NCBI GenBank assembly: GCA_009885425.1
Contig: VFKS01000192.1
Coordinates: 1-8,695, forward strand
Reading direction: 5' to 3'
Origin: Novosphingobium sp.
GTDB taxonomy: Bacteria > Pseudomonadota > Alphaproteobacteria > Sphingomonadales > Sphingomonadaceae
Length of the DNA stretch: 8,695 nucleotides
Made by a program: the position numbers and the translations under genes. Shown piece by piece: positions 1 to 7,528 of the stretch. Positions within the stretch are counted from its first letter, which is position 1. The number at the start of each line of letters is the position of its first letter. The notes beneath the pieces are model-generated. The model did no database searches. It was not told the origin of the DNA and saw only the letters and a program-made list of their open reading frames with translations.

Positions 1-282
1 CGCGGCGTTTCACACCTTTCGCTTCAGGCCTTTTTTGCGCTGATCGGGCAGCGAATTCCGTCAAACCTTGACGCTATCTGGCGTGAGCAAGCTGCTGCGC
101 GGTCCAGCACCATTCCCACCCGCGGCAGGCCCGCAGGCCCGCGTTCTAGCAGACCGTTACGCAACGATAAGCGTAGCAATAGCCCACAGAAATCCGCAAT
201 TTCCTTCGGTGAACTCGCGATCGTCGTGATAGTCGGGTTGCTGATTGGATCATACCTTGTGAACTTCATTGGTGCGGCCTGA
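1..282 (+). CDS. C-terminal part of an unrecognised protein ending in a membrane helix (left-truncated)
   Basis: A reading frame is open from the first base of the window to a TGA at 280-282, giving 93 residues with no in-frame ATG, so any start lies to the left. The first third is mixed. The middle is rich in Arg, Pro and Ser (RGRPAGPRSSRPLRNDKR) and looks disordered and basic. The last 24 residues (GELAIVVIVGLLIGSYLVNF, then IGAA) read as one strongly hydrophobic helix that runs almost to the stop, as in a single-pass or tail-anchored membrane protein. Basic residues before the helix suggest the N-terminal side is cytoplasmic. Third-position G/C bias is weaker than in the neighbouring genes. 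I recognise no family. An overlapping minus-strand frame starts inside the reductase gene and looks like an antisense shadow. It is uncertain that this is a gene. Confidence 0.42.
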   Translation, partial: RGVSHLSLQAFFALIGQRIPSNLDAIWREQAAARSSTIPTRGRPAGPRSSRPLRNDKRSNSPQKSAISFGELAIVVIVGLLIGSYLVNFIGAA

Positions 283-301
283 ACCCAACTGCAAGCCGCG
301 C

Positions 302-1346
<1,045 letters not shown>

Positions 1347-1347
1347 T

Positions 1348-1444
1348 TGAAAAGCCCCTACCCATTGGGGAGGGGTTGGGGTGGGGGCTCGGCACCAGCG
1401 TGGAACCCCCATCCCAACCCTTCCCCAGCGGGGAAGGACTTTCA
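1348..1444. repeat. G-rich imperfect inverted repeat (REP/MITE-like) between convergent genes
   Basis: The left arm (1348-1390) and right arm (1403-1444) are imperfect reverse complements of about 43 nt around a 12-nt centre (1391-1402). Each arm is itself a hairpin: 1355-1375 pairs CCCCT with AGGGG around ACCCATTGGGG, and 1419-1437 is a perfect 8-bp stem (CCTTCCCC/GGGGAAGG) with an AGC loop. This double-hairpin layout resembles dispersed REP/REPIN elements; similar G-rich palindromes are common between genes in sphingomonads (from memory, not searched). It fills nearly all the space between the stop codons of the reductase gene and mltG. It could therefore terminate transcription from both sides, although it lacks a T-run. 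Confidence 0.7.
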
Positions 1445-1456
1445 GCCAACTAGGCC

Positions 1457-2434
1457 CTAAAAGTCGCCGCGCTCCTTGCGCAGGGTATACCATTTTTCGA
1501 CGTTGGCATTGTGTTCTGGCAGGGTCTTGGCAAAGGCGTGGCCGCCGGTGCCGTCTGCCACCATGTACAGCACGTCGGTGCTGGCCGGATTGAGCACGGC
1601 AGCGATCGAGGCGCGGCCCGGGTTGGTGATTGGCCCGCGCGGCAGGCCGGTCATGGAATAGGTGTTGTAATCGTTGACCGCGTTGATTTCCGACTGACGG
1701 ATCCGGCGGCCGAGCGGCTTACCCTTGGTGATCGGGTAGATGATCGTCGGATCGGCTTGCAGCAGCATGCCTTGACGAACCCGGTTCGAATAGAGCCCGG
1801 CGACCATCTTGCGTTCGCTCGGCTTGCCGGTTTCCTTCTCGACGATCGAGGCTAGGATCACCGCTTCCCGAGGCGTTTTGACCACTGCATTGGGCCCGCG
1901 TTTTTCCCATTCCTCGGCCAAAGCCCGGCTCATCCCCGATTGCATCCGGGTCAGCACATCCTGACGGGTTTCGCCGCGCTGAATCTCGTAGGTATCGGGC
2001 AGGACCGTGCCTTCCGCCGGGACTTCGATACTGCCCGTCAGCCAGGGGTTGGCCATCAGCCGGTCATAGACCATCACCGATGGCATCCCCTCAGGAATCG
2101 TTACGAACCGCCGCAGCACCTCATCGCCAGCGATCACCGAGAGCACGCGCGACATCGACGCGCCTTTGGGAATCAGGAATTCACCGGCCTTGATCGAAGT
2201 GCCCGCGCCGATCAGCCGTGCGCGCAGTTTGAACGCCGAGGCCGAGCCGATTATGCCATCGGTTTCCAGCTTCGCCGCGACGCTCGACAGGCTCGAACCA
2301 TCGGGGACCGTAAACGCGGTATCTTTGCCAAGAGGCCCCGAAGTATACCAGCCGCCGAAAAACCACGCCGCGACGCCCATAAACAACGCCAGCGCGGCAA
2401 AGATTGGTGTCCGCCCCCAGCGCGAGCCCAGCAT
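1457..2434 (-). CDS. mltG: Endolytic peptidoglycan transglycosylase MltG (YceG family)
   Basis: A 325-residue inner-membrane enzyme that cleaves newly made glycan strands within the chain, leaving 1,6-anhydro-MurNAc ends, and is thought to help set strand length during wall growth. A short basic N-terminus is followed by a single membrane anchor at about residues 11-30. A LysM-like periplasmic part follows (FTVPDGSSLSSVAAKL, 41-56), then the YceG catalytic domain. The conserved block ASIVEKETG at 195-203 carries the catalytic Glu199, equivalent to E. coli Glu218. LQADPTIIYP (225-234), YNTYSMTGLPRGPITNPG (256-273) and VADGTGGHAF (292-301) complete the signature. Its ATG shares one base with the fabF stop (TAATG), which implies translational coupling. 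The order acpP-fabF-mltG resembles E. coli acpP-fabF-pabC-mltG without pabC. Older annotations call this family 'aminodeoxychorismate lyase' in error. Confidence 0.96.
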   Translation of the reverse strand: MLGSRWGRTPIFAALALFMGVAAWFFGGWYTSGPLGKDTAFTVPDGSSLSSVAAKLETDGIIGSASAFKLRARLIGAGTSIKAGEFLIPKGASMSRVLSVIAGDEVLRRFVTIPEGMPSVMVYDRLMANPWLTGSIEVPAEGTVLPDTYEIQRGETRQDVLTRMQSGMSRALAEEWEKRGPNAVVKTPREAVILASIVEKETGKPSERKMVAGLYSNRVRQGMLLQADPTIIYPITKGKPLGRRIRQSEINAVNDYNTYSMTGLPRGPITNPGRASIAAVLNPASTDVLYMVADGTGGHAFAKTLPEHNANVEKWYTLRKERGDF

Positions 2435-3696
2435 TAGTCTTCTAGCGCTTTGACGATCAAACTGGCATTGGTTCCGCCGAACCCGAAGCTATTGTTGAGC
2501 GCGGCGCGAACCACTCGCTTCTTCGCCACCTTTGGCACCAGATCGACGCCTTCGGTGCCTTCGTCCGGGTTATCCAGATTGAGCGTCGGCGGCACGATCT
2601 GATCGCGGATCGCAAGGATGCAGAAGATCGTCTCGACCGCGCCCGCGCCGCCCAGCAGATGGCCGATTGCGGACTTGGTGCTGCTCATCGAAGCGCCGCT
2701 CAGATCATCGCCGAGCACACGCTTGACTGCACCCAGTTCGATCGTATCGGCCATGGTCGAAGTGCCGTGGGCGTTGACATAATCGATATCGCCCGGCTCC
2801 ATCCCAGCCTTGCGCATTGCCATCCGCATCGAGAGTTCAGCGCCGCGGCCTTCAGGGTGCGGCGCAGTGACGTGATAGGCATCACCCGACAGGCCGTAAC
2901 CGACCACTTCGGCATAGATCTTGGCGCCGCGGGCCTTGGCGTGCTCGTATTCTTCCAGCACAACCACCCCAGCGCCTTCGCCCATCACGAACCCGTCGCG
3001 GTCCTTGTCATAGGGACGGCTGGCCTGTTCGGGGCGATCATTGAAGCTGCAATTGAGCGCGCGGGCCTGAGCAAAGCCAGCCACACCGAGCGGATTGACG
3101 GTGCCTTCTGCCCCGCCCGCCAGCATCACGTCAGCATCGCCATCCTTGATCATCCGCGCGGCATCGCCAATCGAATGGGCACCGGTGGAACAGGCTGTTA
3201 CGACAGCGTGGTTTGGCCCCATCAGGCCGTACTTGATGCTGACCTGGCCCGAGATCAGATTGATCAGGCGGCCGTGGACAAAATGCGGGGAAACCCGGCT
3301 TGGGCCTTTTTCATAAAGGACAATCGATTCGCTTTCGATCCCCGGCAATCCGCCGATTCCCGAACCGATCGAGCAACCGGTGCGCTCCTTCAAATCCTGA
3401 TCCATTTCGGTCAGGCCAGCGTCTTCGAGCGCCTGTCCGGCGGCATCGATGCCGTAAATGATGAACGGATCGACCTGGCGCTGGACCTTGTGATCGACTC
3501 GCTTGCCCGGATCAAAACCATAGGGGTGATCGGCCGGCTTCACTTCGCAGGCGATGTGACACTTGTGCTCGGTCGTATCGAACCGGGTGATCTTGCCCGC
3601 CCCGCTCTTGCCGGCGATCAGGTTCGCCCAAGTGGTTTCAACGTCTCCGCCCAGCGGAGTTACGAGGCCGAGGCCAGTTACGACGACACGCCGCAT
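2434..3696 (-). CDS. fabF: Beta-ketoacyl-ACP synthase II (FabF)
   Basis: This enzyme condenses malonyl-ACP with a growing acyl-ACP, releasing CO2, to extend fatty acids in the cytoplasmic type II pathway. The 420 residues (E. coli FabF has about 413) form a duplicated thiolase fold. The Cys-His-His triad is complete: Cys169 in VVTACSTGAHSIG, His310 in NAHGTSTMADT, and His346 in STKSAIGHLLGGAG, with Lys341 also in place. The C-terminal NNSFGFGGTNASL (401-413) is the usual glycine-rich gating loop. MRRVVVTGLGLVTPLG at the N-terminus supports the start, and GGAGAAG (3701-3707 on the minus strand) lies five bases upstream. acpP, which encodes its substrate carrier, is 132 bases upstream. FabF rather than FabB is inferred from the acpP linkage and the GIGGLPGIESE region. 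Confidence 0.97.
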   Translation of the reverse strand: MRRVVVTGLGLVTPLGGDVETTWANLIAGKSGAGKITRFDTTEHKCHIACEVKPADHPYGFDPGKRVDHKVQRQVDPFIIYGIDAAGQALEDAGLTEMDQDLKERTGCSIGSGIGGLPGIESESIVLYEKGPSRVSPHFVHGRLINLISGQVSIKYGLMGPNHAVVTACSTGAHSIGDAARMIKDGDADVMLAGGAEGTVNPLGVAGFAQARALNCSFNDRPEQASRPYDKDRDGFVMGEGAGVVVLEEYEHAKARGAKIYAEVVGYGLSGDAYHVTAPHPEGRGAELSMRMAMRKAGMEPGDIDYVNAHGTSTMADTIELGAVKRVLGDDLSGASMSSTKSAIGHLLGGAGAVETIFCILAIRDQIVPPTLNLDNPDEGTEGVDLVPKVAKKRVVRAALNNSFGFGGTNASLIVKALED

Positions 3697-3713
3697 TGCA
3701 CTTCTCCAAACCC

Positions 3714-3754
3714 AAAAACTGCAACAGGCCCAGCCCCTTGCGGGCTGAGCCTGT
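3714..3754 (-). terminator. Hairpin with short T-run between acpP and fabF (terminator or attenuator)
   Basis: On the minus strand, ACAGGC (3754-3749) and CAGCCC (3747-3742) pair with GGGCTG (3736-3731) and GCCTGT (3729-3724). There is one internal mismatch and a 5-nt loop. Nine bases after the stem comes TTTTT (3718-3714), eight bases before the fabF ribosome binding site. This could end most acpP transcripts and let a fraction read through into fabF, as expected because cells need far more ACP than FabF. The distance between stem and T-run is longer than in an ideal terminator. The flanking TTTGACAGGCTCAG also resembles a dispersed intergenic repeat known from several proteobacteria, so it may be a repeat rather than a designed attenuator. 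Confidence 0.5.
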
Positions 3755-3828
3755 CAAAGACCATGATCGCCGTCAATCCGCGCCAAACGGCGAAAGGACG
3801 AAGTTATCCGGCCTGTTAGCCAAAGGCA

Positions 3829-4065
3829 TTAGGCCTTGTGATCGTCGATGTACTTGATCGCATCGGTGACGGTGCTGATCTTCTCGGCCGCGTCGTCGGG
3901 GATTTCCACGCCGAACTCTTCCTCGAATGCCATCACCAGCTCAACGATGTCGAGCGAATCAGCGCCCAGATCGTCGATAAAGCTGGCTTCTTCAGTAACC
4001 TTGTCAGCCTCTACGCCGAGATGCTCGACAACGATCTTCTTAACCCGGTCGGCGGTGTCGCTCAT
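3829..4065 (-). CDS. acpP: Acyl carrier protein
   Basis: A small acidic carrier of 78 residues, the usual length for AcpP, that holds acyl chains on a 4'-phosphopantetheine arm during fatty acid and lipid A synthesis. The arm attaches to Ser37 in the [20 protein letters not shown] motif (32-51). Helix I ([13 protein letters not shown]) and the C-terminal [13 protein letters not shown] (64-76) are also standard. The ATG has GAAGGGA (4072-4078) six bases upstream. It is the first gene of the acpP-fabF-mltG group. fabG, which precedes acpP in many bacteria, is not adjacent here; the next upstream gene is aspS. Confidence 0.98.
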   Translation of the reverse strand: MSDTADRVKKIVVEHLGVEADKVTEEASFIDDLGADSLDIVELVMAFEEEFGVEIPDDAAEKISTVTDAIKYIDDHKA

Positions 4066-4089
4066 GGTGATTCCCTTCGTGAACGGCAG

Positions 4090-4120
4090 ATTAAATTGTG
4101 TTGAACGCCGCCCTAATCAA
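4090..4120 (-). promoter_or_regulatory. Candidate acpP promoter
   Basis: On the minus strand TTGATT (4120-4115) and TTTAAT (4095-4090) match the sigma-70 hexamers at four and five of six positions, but the spacer is 19 bases, longer than the preferred 17. Initiation near 4083 would give a leader of about 18 nt containing the acpP ribosome binding site. A strong promoter is expected for acpP, so the real one may differ. The candidate overlaps the end of the small ORF at 4091-4315. Confidence 0.33.
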
Positions 4121-4315
4121 GCCCGCGCGCGCTGGCAAGGGGGTGCACCGATTCAGCATGATTTGCTTACGTATGGAGCCCCCAATCCCCCAATCTGCGT
4201 CATGTGCCACAATCTGGCGGCGCGACCGGGATCGGACCGCAATCCGCAGCGTTTCGGCCTGCACCGCAGGATTAGCGGCAAGCAGAGCAACCAACGCAAG
4301 CCAAATGCGGCGCAT
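4091..4315 (-). CDS. Possible small exported protein of unknown function
   Basis: A 74-codon frame fills most of the 308 bases between aspS and acpP and stops 25 bases before the acpP start. Its first 20 residues, [20 protein letters not shown], look like a Sec signal peptide: two Arg, a hydrophobic core, and a V-Q-A cleavage site before Glu21. The mature part would be about 54 residues with one Cys and many Arg. I recognise no family. Against it: no good ribosome binding site is present (GGGGG lies 8-12 bases upstream inside a hairpin), the ATG lies inside the right arm of the aspS 3' hairpin, and the frame overlaps the candidate acpP promoter. It could be a real small gene, a decayed gene, or chance in GC-rich DNA. 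Confidence 0.28.
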   Translation of the reverse strand: MRRIWLALVALLAANPAVQAETLRIAVRSRSRRQIVAHDADWGIGGSIRKQIMLNRCTPLPARAGLIRAAFNTI

Positions 4316-4361
4316 TGCGAGAAACCCCCGAACAAGACTGCCCGGGGGTTTCTCGCAATGC
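4312..4361 (-). terminator. Perfect 19-bp inverted repeat downstream of aspS (probable terminator)
   Basis: GCATTGCGAGAAACCCCCG (4312-4330) and its exact reverse complement (4343-4361) flank a 12-nt loop. The repeat starts 12 bases beyond the aspS stop codon on the minus strand. The inner CCCCCG/CGGGGG part is followed on the minus strand by TTTCTC. An intrinsic-terminator role for aspS is therefore likely, though there is no run of Ts after the full stem. Nineteen matched pairs are longer than most terminators need. The last bases of the downstream arm contain the ATG of the candidate ORF at 4315. Confidence 0.6.
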
Positions 4362-4373
4362 TGATCAGTTTAA

Positions 4374-6161
4374 TCAACCTTGCGGCTTGGGCGGTTCGAT
4401 CACCCGGATGTGCAGGTCACGCAGCGCCTTGGGTTCTGGCGCCGAGGGCGCGCCCATCAGCAGGTCTTCGGCGCGCTGGTTCATCGGGAACAGCGTGATT
4501 TCGCGCAGGTTCTGGACCCCGCACAGCAGCATCACCATCCGGTCGACCCCAGCGGCCATCCCGCCATGCGGCGGCGCGCCATACTGAAACGCGCGGTACA
4601 TCCCGCCAAAGCGCTCCTCGACGTCGGCCTGAGTAAGGCCGGTCAGTTCGAACGCCTTGACCATCAGGTCCGGATGCTGGTTGCGGATCGAGCCTGAAGC
4701 CAGCTCATAACCATTACAGACCATATCGTACTGATAGGCCTTGATCGTCAGCGGATCCTGCGTTTCCAGCGCCTCGAGCCCGCCCTGCGGCATCGAGAAC
4801 GGATTGTGCGCGAAATCGACTTTCTTGTTGTCCTCGTCCCATTCGTAGAACGGAAAATCGATGATCCAGCAGAACTTGAAAGCGTTCAGATCGATCAGTT
4901 CGAGCTGCTCGCCAGTACGGGTCCGAGCCTGACCCGCCAGCTTGGCGGCCTGCGATTCGTTGCCAGCGGCAAAGAACGCGCCATCATCAGGCCCAAGGCC
5001 CAGCGCATCCCACAGCGCGGCCATCTTTTCCTCACCGTGGTTCTTGGCAATGGGGCCGCCGAACACGCCTGCCTTGCGGGTGGCATAGCCCAAGCCGGCA
5101 TGGCCTTCGCTGCGGGCCCATTCGTTCATCTCGTCGAAGAACTTGCGGCTCTTTTCGGCCGTGTTCGGCGCCGGGATCAACCGGACCACCCCGCCGCTGC
5201 CCACGATCTTTTCAAACAGGCCAAAGCCTGACGCGGCAAACTCGCCCGTTACATCGCGGATGATCAGCGGGTTGCGCAGATCAGGCTTGTCAGTGCCATA
5301 GTCCAGCATCGACTGGGCATAGGGAACGCGTGGAAATTCGCCCGCCTTGGTCACCGCTTTGCCCTCGGCAAAGGTTTCGAATACGCCCGCCATTACTGGC
5401 TCCATCGTCTCCCAGACTTCTTCCTGGGTCACGAAGCTCATTTCCAAATCGAGCTGGTAGAACTCGCCCGGCAGCCGGTCGGCCCGCGGGTCTTCATCGC
5501 GGAAGCACGGGGCAATCTGGAAATAGCGGTCAAAGCCTGCGACCATCAGCAGCTGCTTGTATTGCTGCGGGGCCTGCGGCAGGGCAAAGAACTTGCCTGG
5601 GTGGATCCGGCTCGGCACCAGAAAATCGCGCGCGCCTTCGGGGCTGGAGGCGGTCAATATCGGGGTCGAATATTCGGTGAAGCCGATAGCTTCCATCCGG
5701 CGGCGGGTGTCGGAGATGATCTTGGTGCGCTTGACGATATTGGCGTGAAGCGTCTCGCGGCGCAGATCGAGGAAACGATAGCGCAGCCGCACGTCCTCAG
5801 GGTATTCCTGTTCCCCCGCCACCGGCAGCGGCAGCTCTTCGGCCCGGCTCAGCACGGTCGCAGCACGGGCATAGAGCTCAATCGCGCCGGTTGGCAGATT
5901 GGGGTTCACGGTCGCTTCGCTGCGGGCCTTCACATCGCCTTCGATGGTGACGACCGATTCCAGCCGCAGCCCTTCCAGAATGGCCAGCGCGGGGCTGTCC
6001 ACGTCGGCGACGATCTGGGTCAGACCATAATGATCGCGCAAATCGACAAACAACACGCCGCCGTGATCGCGCTTGCGGTGGACCCAGCCAGACAGGCGGA
6101 CCGTTTGGCCAGTGTCGCTGGCGCTAAGCGCGCCGCAAGTGTGCGAACGATAAATGTGCAT
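4374..6161 (-). CDS. aspS: Aspartyl-tRNA synthetase, probably non-discriminating (AspRS/Asx type)
   Basis: This class IIb enzyme attaches aspartate to tRNA(Asp) in the cytoplasm. The frame is open further upstream, but the ATG at 6161 is preferred: [12 protein letters not shown] is the family N-terminus, GGAAAGAG lies five bases before it, and it lies downstream of a good promoter. That gives 595 residues (E. coli has 590). An OB-fold anticodon-binding domain (about 15-105) is followed by class II motif 1 (about 150-169), motif 2 as [20 protein letters not shown] (220-239), a bacterial insertion (about 290-425), and motif 3 as [13 protein letters not shown] (534-546). [11 protein letters not shown] has His33 where discriminating enzymes such as E. 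coli AspRS have Leu; His here marks bacterial AspRS that also charge tRNA(Asn), with the Asp converted to Asn by GatCAB. That specificity is inferred from known Pseudomonas work. Confidence 0.97.
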   Translation of the reverse strand: MHIYRSHTCGALSASDTGQTVRLSGWVHRKRDHGGVLFVDLRDHYGLTQIVADVDSPALAILEGLRLESVVTIEGDVKARSEATVNPNLPTGAIELYARAATVLSRAEELPLPVAGEQEYPEDVRLRYRFLDLRRETLHANIVKRTKIISDTRRRMEAIGFTEYSTPILTASSPEGARDFLVPSRIHPGKFFALPQAPQQYKQLLMVAGFDRYFQIAPCFRDEDPRADRLPGEFYQLDLEMSFVTQEEVWETMEPVMAGVFETFAEGKAVTKAGEFPRVPYAQSMLDYGTDKPDLRNPLIIRDVTGEFAASGFGLFEKIVGSGGVVRLIPAPNTAEKSRKFFDEMNEWARSEGHAGLGYATRKAGVFGGPIAKNHGEEKMAALWDALGLGPDDGAFFAAGNESQAAKLAGQARTRTGEQLELIDLNAFKFCWIIDFPFYEWDEDNKKVDFAHNPFSMPQGGLEALETQDPLTIKAYQYDMVCNGYELASGSIRNQHPDLMVKAFELTGLTQADVEERFGGMYRAFQYGAPPHGGMAAGVDRMVMLLCGVQNLREITLFPMNQRAEDLLMGAPSAPEPKALRDLHIRVIEPPKPQG

Positions 6162-6166
6162 CGAAA

Positions 6167-6174
6167 CTCTTTCC
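6167..6174 (-). promoter_or_regulatory. Ribosome binding site fixing the aspS start
   Basis: GGAAAGAG on the minus strand lies five bases upstream of the ATG at 6161. The longer frame, reaching back to about 6293, would have to be translated through the promoter hexamers. This site therefore decides for the shorter 595-residue protein. Confidence 0.7.
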
Positions 6175-6200
6175 AATCGGCCCACTTTGTTGCAGGGGCG

Positions 6201-6233
6201 AAAGCGCGGGCTAACAGGCGAATCCCGCGCTTT
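6201..6233. repeat. Perfect 10-bp inverted repeat interleaved with the aspS promoter
   Basis: AAAGCGCGGG (6201-6210) and CCCGCGCTTT (6224-6233) are exact reverse complements separated by 13 bases. The right arm is the spacer region next to the aspS -35 box. The left arm covers the expected aspS start of transcription, and the -10 hexamer lies in the loop. It may be an operator for a dimeric regulator of aspS, of rnd, or of both. It may also simply be a chance GC palindrome. Confidence 0.5.
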
Positions 6234-6239
6234 TGTCAA
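6211..6239 (-). promoter_or_regulatory. Sigma-70-type promoter of aspS
   Basis: On the minus strand a perfect TTGACA (6239-6234), preceded by the C favoured in alphaproteobacteria, is followed by exactly 17 bases and TGTTAG (6216-6211), a -10 box with four of six matches. Transcription would start near 6204, leaving a leader of about 43 nt before aspS. This is the best promoter visible in the window. No equally good promoter is seen for the divergent rnd gene. Confidence 0.68.
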
Positions 6240-6277
6240 GCCAAGGGTCCACGCGGGCCCACCTACAGAAAAGAACG

Positions 6278-7528
6278 ATGAAAATACATCCATTGATTAC
6301 GACGTCCGCAGAGCTTGCGGACCTCTGCGCCCGGCTCTCCAAAGCAGACTTCGTGTGCGTCGACACCGAATTCATGCGCGAGAACACCTACTGGCCCGAA
6401 CTGTGCCTGATCCAGATCGCTGACAGCAACGAAGCTGCGGCGATCGATCCGTTGGCCAAGGACATCGACATGTCCCCGCTGCTCGACCTGCTGGTCGACA
6501 ATAAGGACGTGCTGAAGATCTTTCATGCCGGCGGGCAGGATGTAGAAATCATCTACAACCTGACCGGCAAGACCCCGCACCCGATCTTTGACACCCAGAT
6601 CGCGATGATGGCGGTCAGCCAAAGCGAGCAGATCGGTTATTCCAATCTGGTCGAATCATGGCTCGGGATCGCGGTCGACAAGGGCGCCCGCTTTACCGAC
6701 TGGGGCCGCCGTCCACTGACCGAGCGGCAGATCGAATATGCAATCGGTGACGTCACCCACCTCGCCAAGATTTTCCCCAAGCTGCTTCAGCGTCTGATCA
6801 AAACCGGCCGCGGGGTCTGGCTCAATATCGAAATGGAAAAGCTCGCCGATCCGGCCAATTACAAGAACGATCCCGATCTGTCGTGGCTGCGGATCAAGGC
6901 GCCCGGGCGCAACCCGGCAATGCTGGGGCGGCTCAAGGCTTTGGCGCACTGGCGCGAACTCGAAGCCCAGGACAAGAACATTCCGCGCGGGCGGATTGCT
7001 CGCGATGAAACCGTCGCCGATATTGCCGCCCACCCGCCTAAGGTTCAGGCCGATCTGGCCAAGGTGCGCGGACTTTCCGCAGCCTGGAAAGATAACGAGA
7101 TTGGCCGCCGGATGATGGCTGCGCTTGAGGCTGCAAAACCGCTGACCGAAGCCGAATTGCCCCCGCGCACGGCGCGCGGCGCGCCGCTGGGCAAGGAAGG
7201 CGCGCTGGTCGCCGATCTGCTCAAGCTGCTGCTCAAGATCCGCAGCCGCGAGATTGACGTTGCGGCGCGGCTGCTGGCCCGCAGCGACGAGCTGGAGCTG
7301 CTCGCCGCCGGGATCCGCGAGCTGCCGATGCTGAATGGCTGGCGTTATGAAGTGTTCGGCCGCGAGGCGCTTGAGCTGGTTGAGGGCAAGATGGCCTTTG
7401 CAGTGGTCAAAGGGCGGCTCAAGATGACCCGCGTTGAAGTGCCGGACCCCGAAGCGCCGGAACCCGGTGAAGACGCGGAACTGCCCGTTGCCGCCGAAAC
7501 AGACGATCAACCCGCAGCCGCCGAGTGA
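6278..7528 (+). CDS. rnd: Ribonuclease D
   Basis: A 3'-to-5' exoribonuclease of the DEDDy family that trims the 3' ends of tRNA precursors and other small stable RNAs. From the ATG at 6278 it has 416 residues. The two-metal active site is complete: Asp29 and Glu31 in CVDTEFMRE (27-35), Asp88 in HAGGQDVEI, and Tyr154 with Asp158 in IEYAIGDVT. An HRDC RNA-binding domain spans roughly 214-290 ([22 protein letters not shown]). A second helical region follows to about 380. The last 28 residues are an acidic Pro/Glu/Ala tail ([15 protein letters not shown]...), making it longer than E. coli RNase D (375). The frame is open further back to a TTG at 6233, but only the ATG start fits the family N-terminus. 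The upstream AAAAGAA is a weak ribosome site. Its stop overlaps the start of oxyR. Confidence 0.95.
   Translation: MKIHPLITTSAELADLCARLSKADFVCVDTEFMRENTYWPELCLIQIADSNEAAAIDPLAKDIDMSPLLDLLVDNKDVLKIFHAGGQDVEIIYNLTGKTPHPIFDTQIAMMAVSQSEQIGYSNLVESWLGIAVDKGARFTDWGRRPLTERQIEYAIGDVTHLAKIFPKLLQRLIKTGRGVWLNIEMEKLADPANYKNDPDLSWLRIKAPGRNPAMLGRLKALAHWRELEAQDKNIPRGRIARDETVADIAAHPPKVQADLAKVRGLSAAWKDNEIGRRMMAALEAAKPLTEAELPPRTARGAPLGKEGALVADLLKLLLKIRSREIDVAARLLARSDELELLAAGIRELPMLNGWRYEVFGREALELVEGKMAFAVVKGRLKMTRVEVPDPEAPEPGEDAELPVAAETDDQPAAAE

Noticed and set aside
2659..3819. A 386-codon plus-strand frame opposite fabF
   Set aside because: It is antisense to a clear FabF with all catalytic residues. Its translation is rich in His, Arg and Asp with no recognisable domain, as expected for the complement of GC-rich codons.
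4153..4377. Minus-strand 74-codon frame overlapping the aspS end, and a plus-strand 88-codon frame at 4098-4364
   Set aside because: Both read through the perfect hairpin, lack ribosome sites and show no signal peptide or motif. The frame at 4091-4315 is the only one of the set with gene-like features.
6233..6277. N-terminal extension of rnd from a TTG
   Set aside because: The extra 15 residues do not fit RNase D, and the TTG overlaps the aspS -35 region. The ATG at 6278 gives the normal N-terminus.
6162..6293. N-terminal extension of aspS by 44 residues
   Set aside because: The extension would run through the promoter. It has no family similarity and lacks a ribosome site, while the ATG at 6161 has both a ribosome site and the standard N-terminus.
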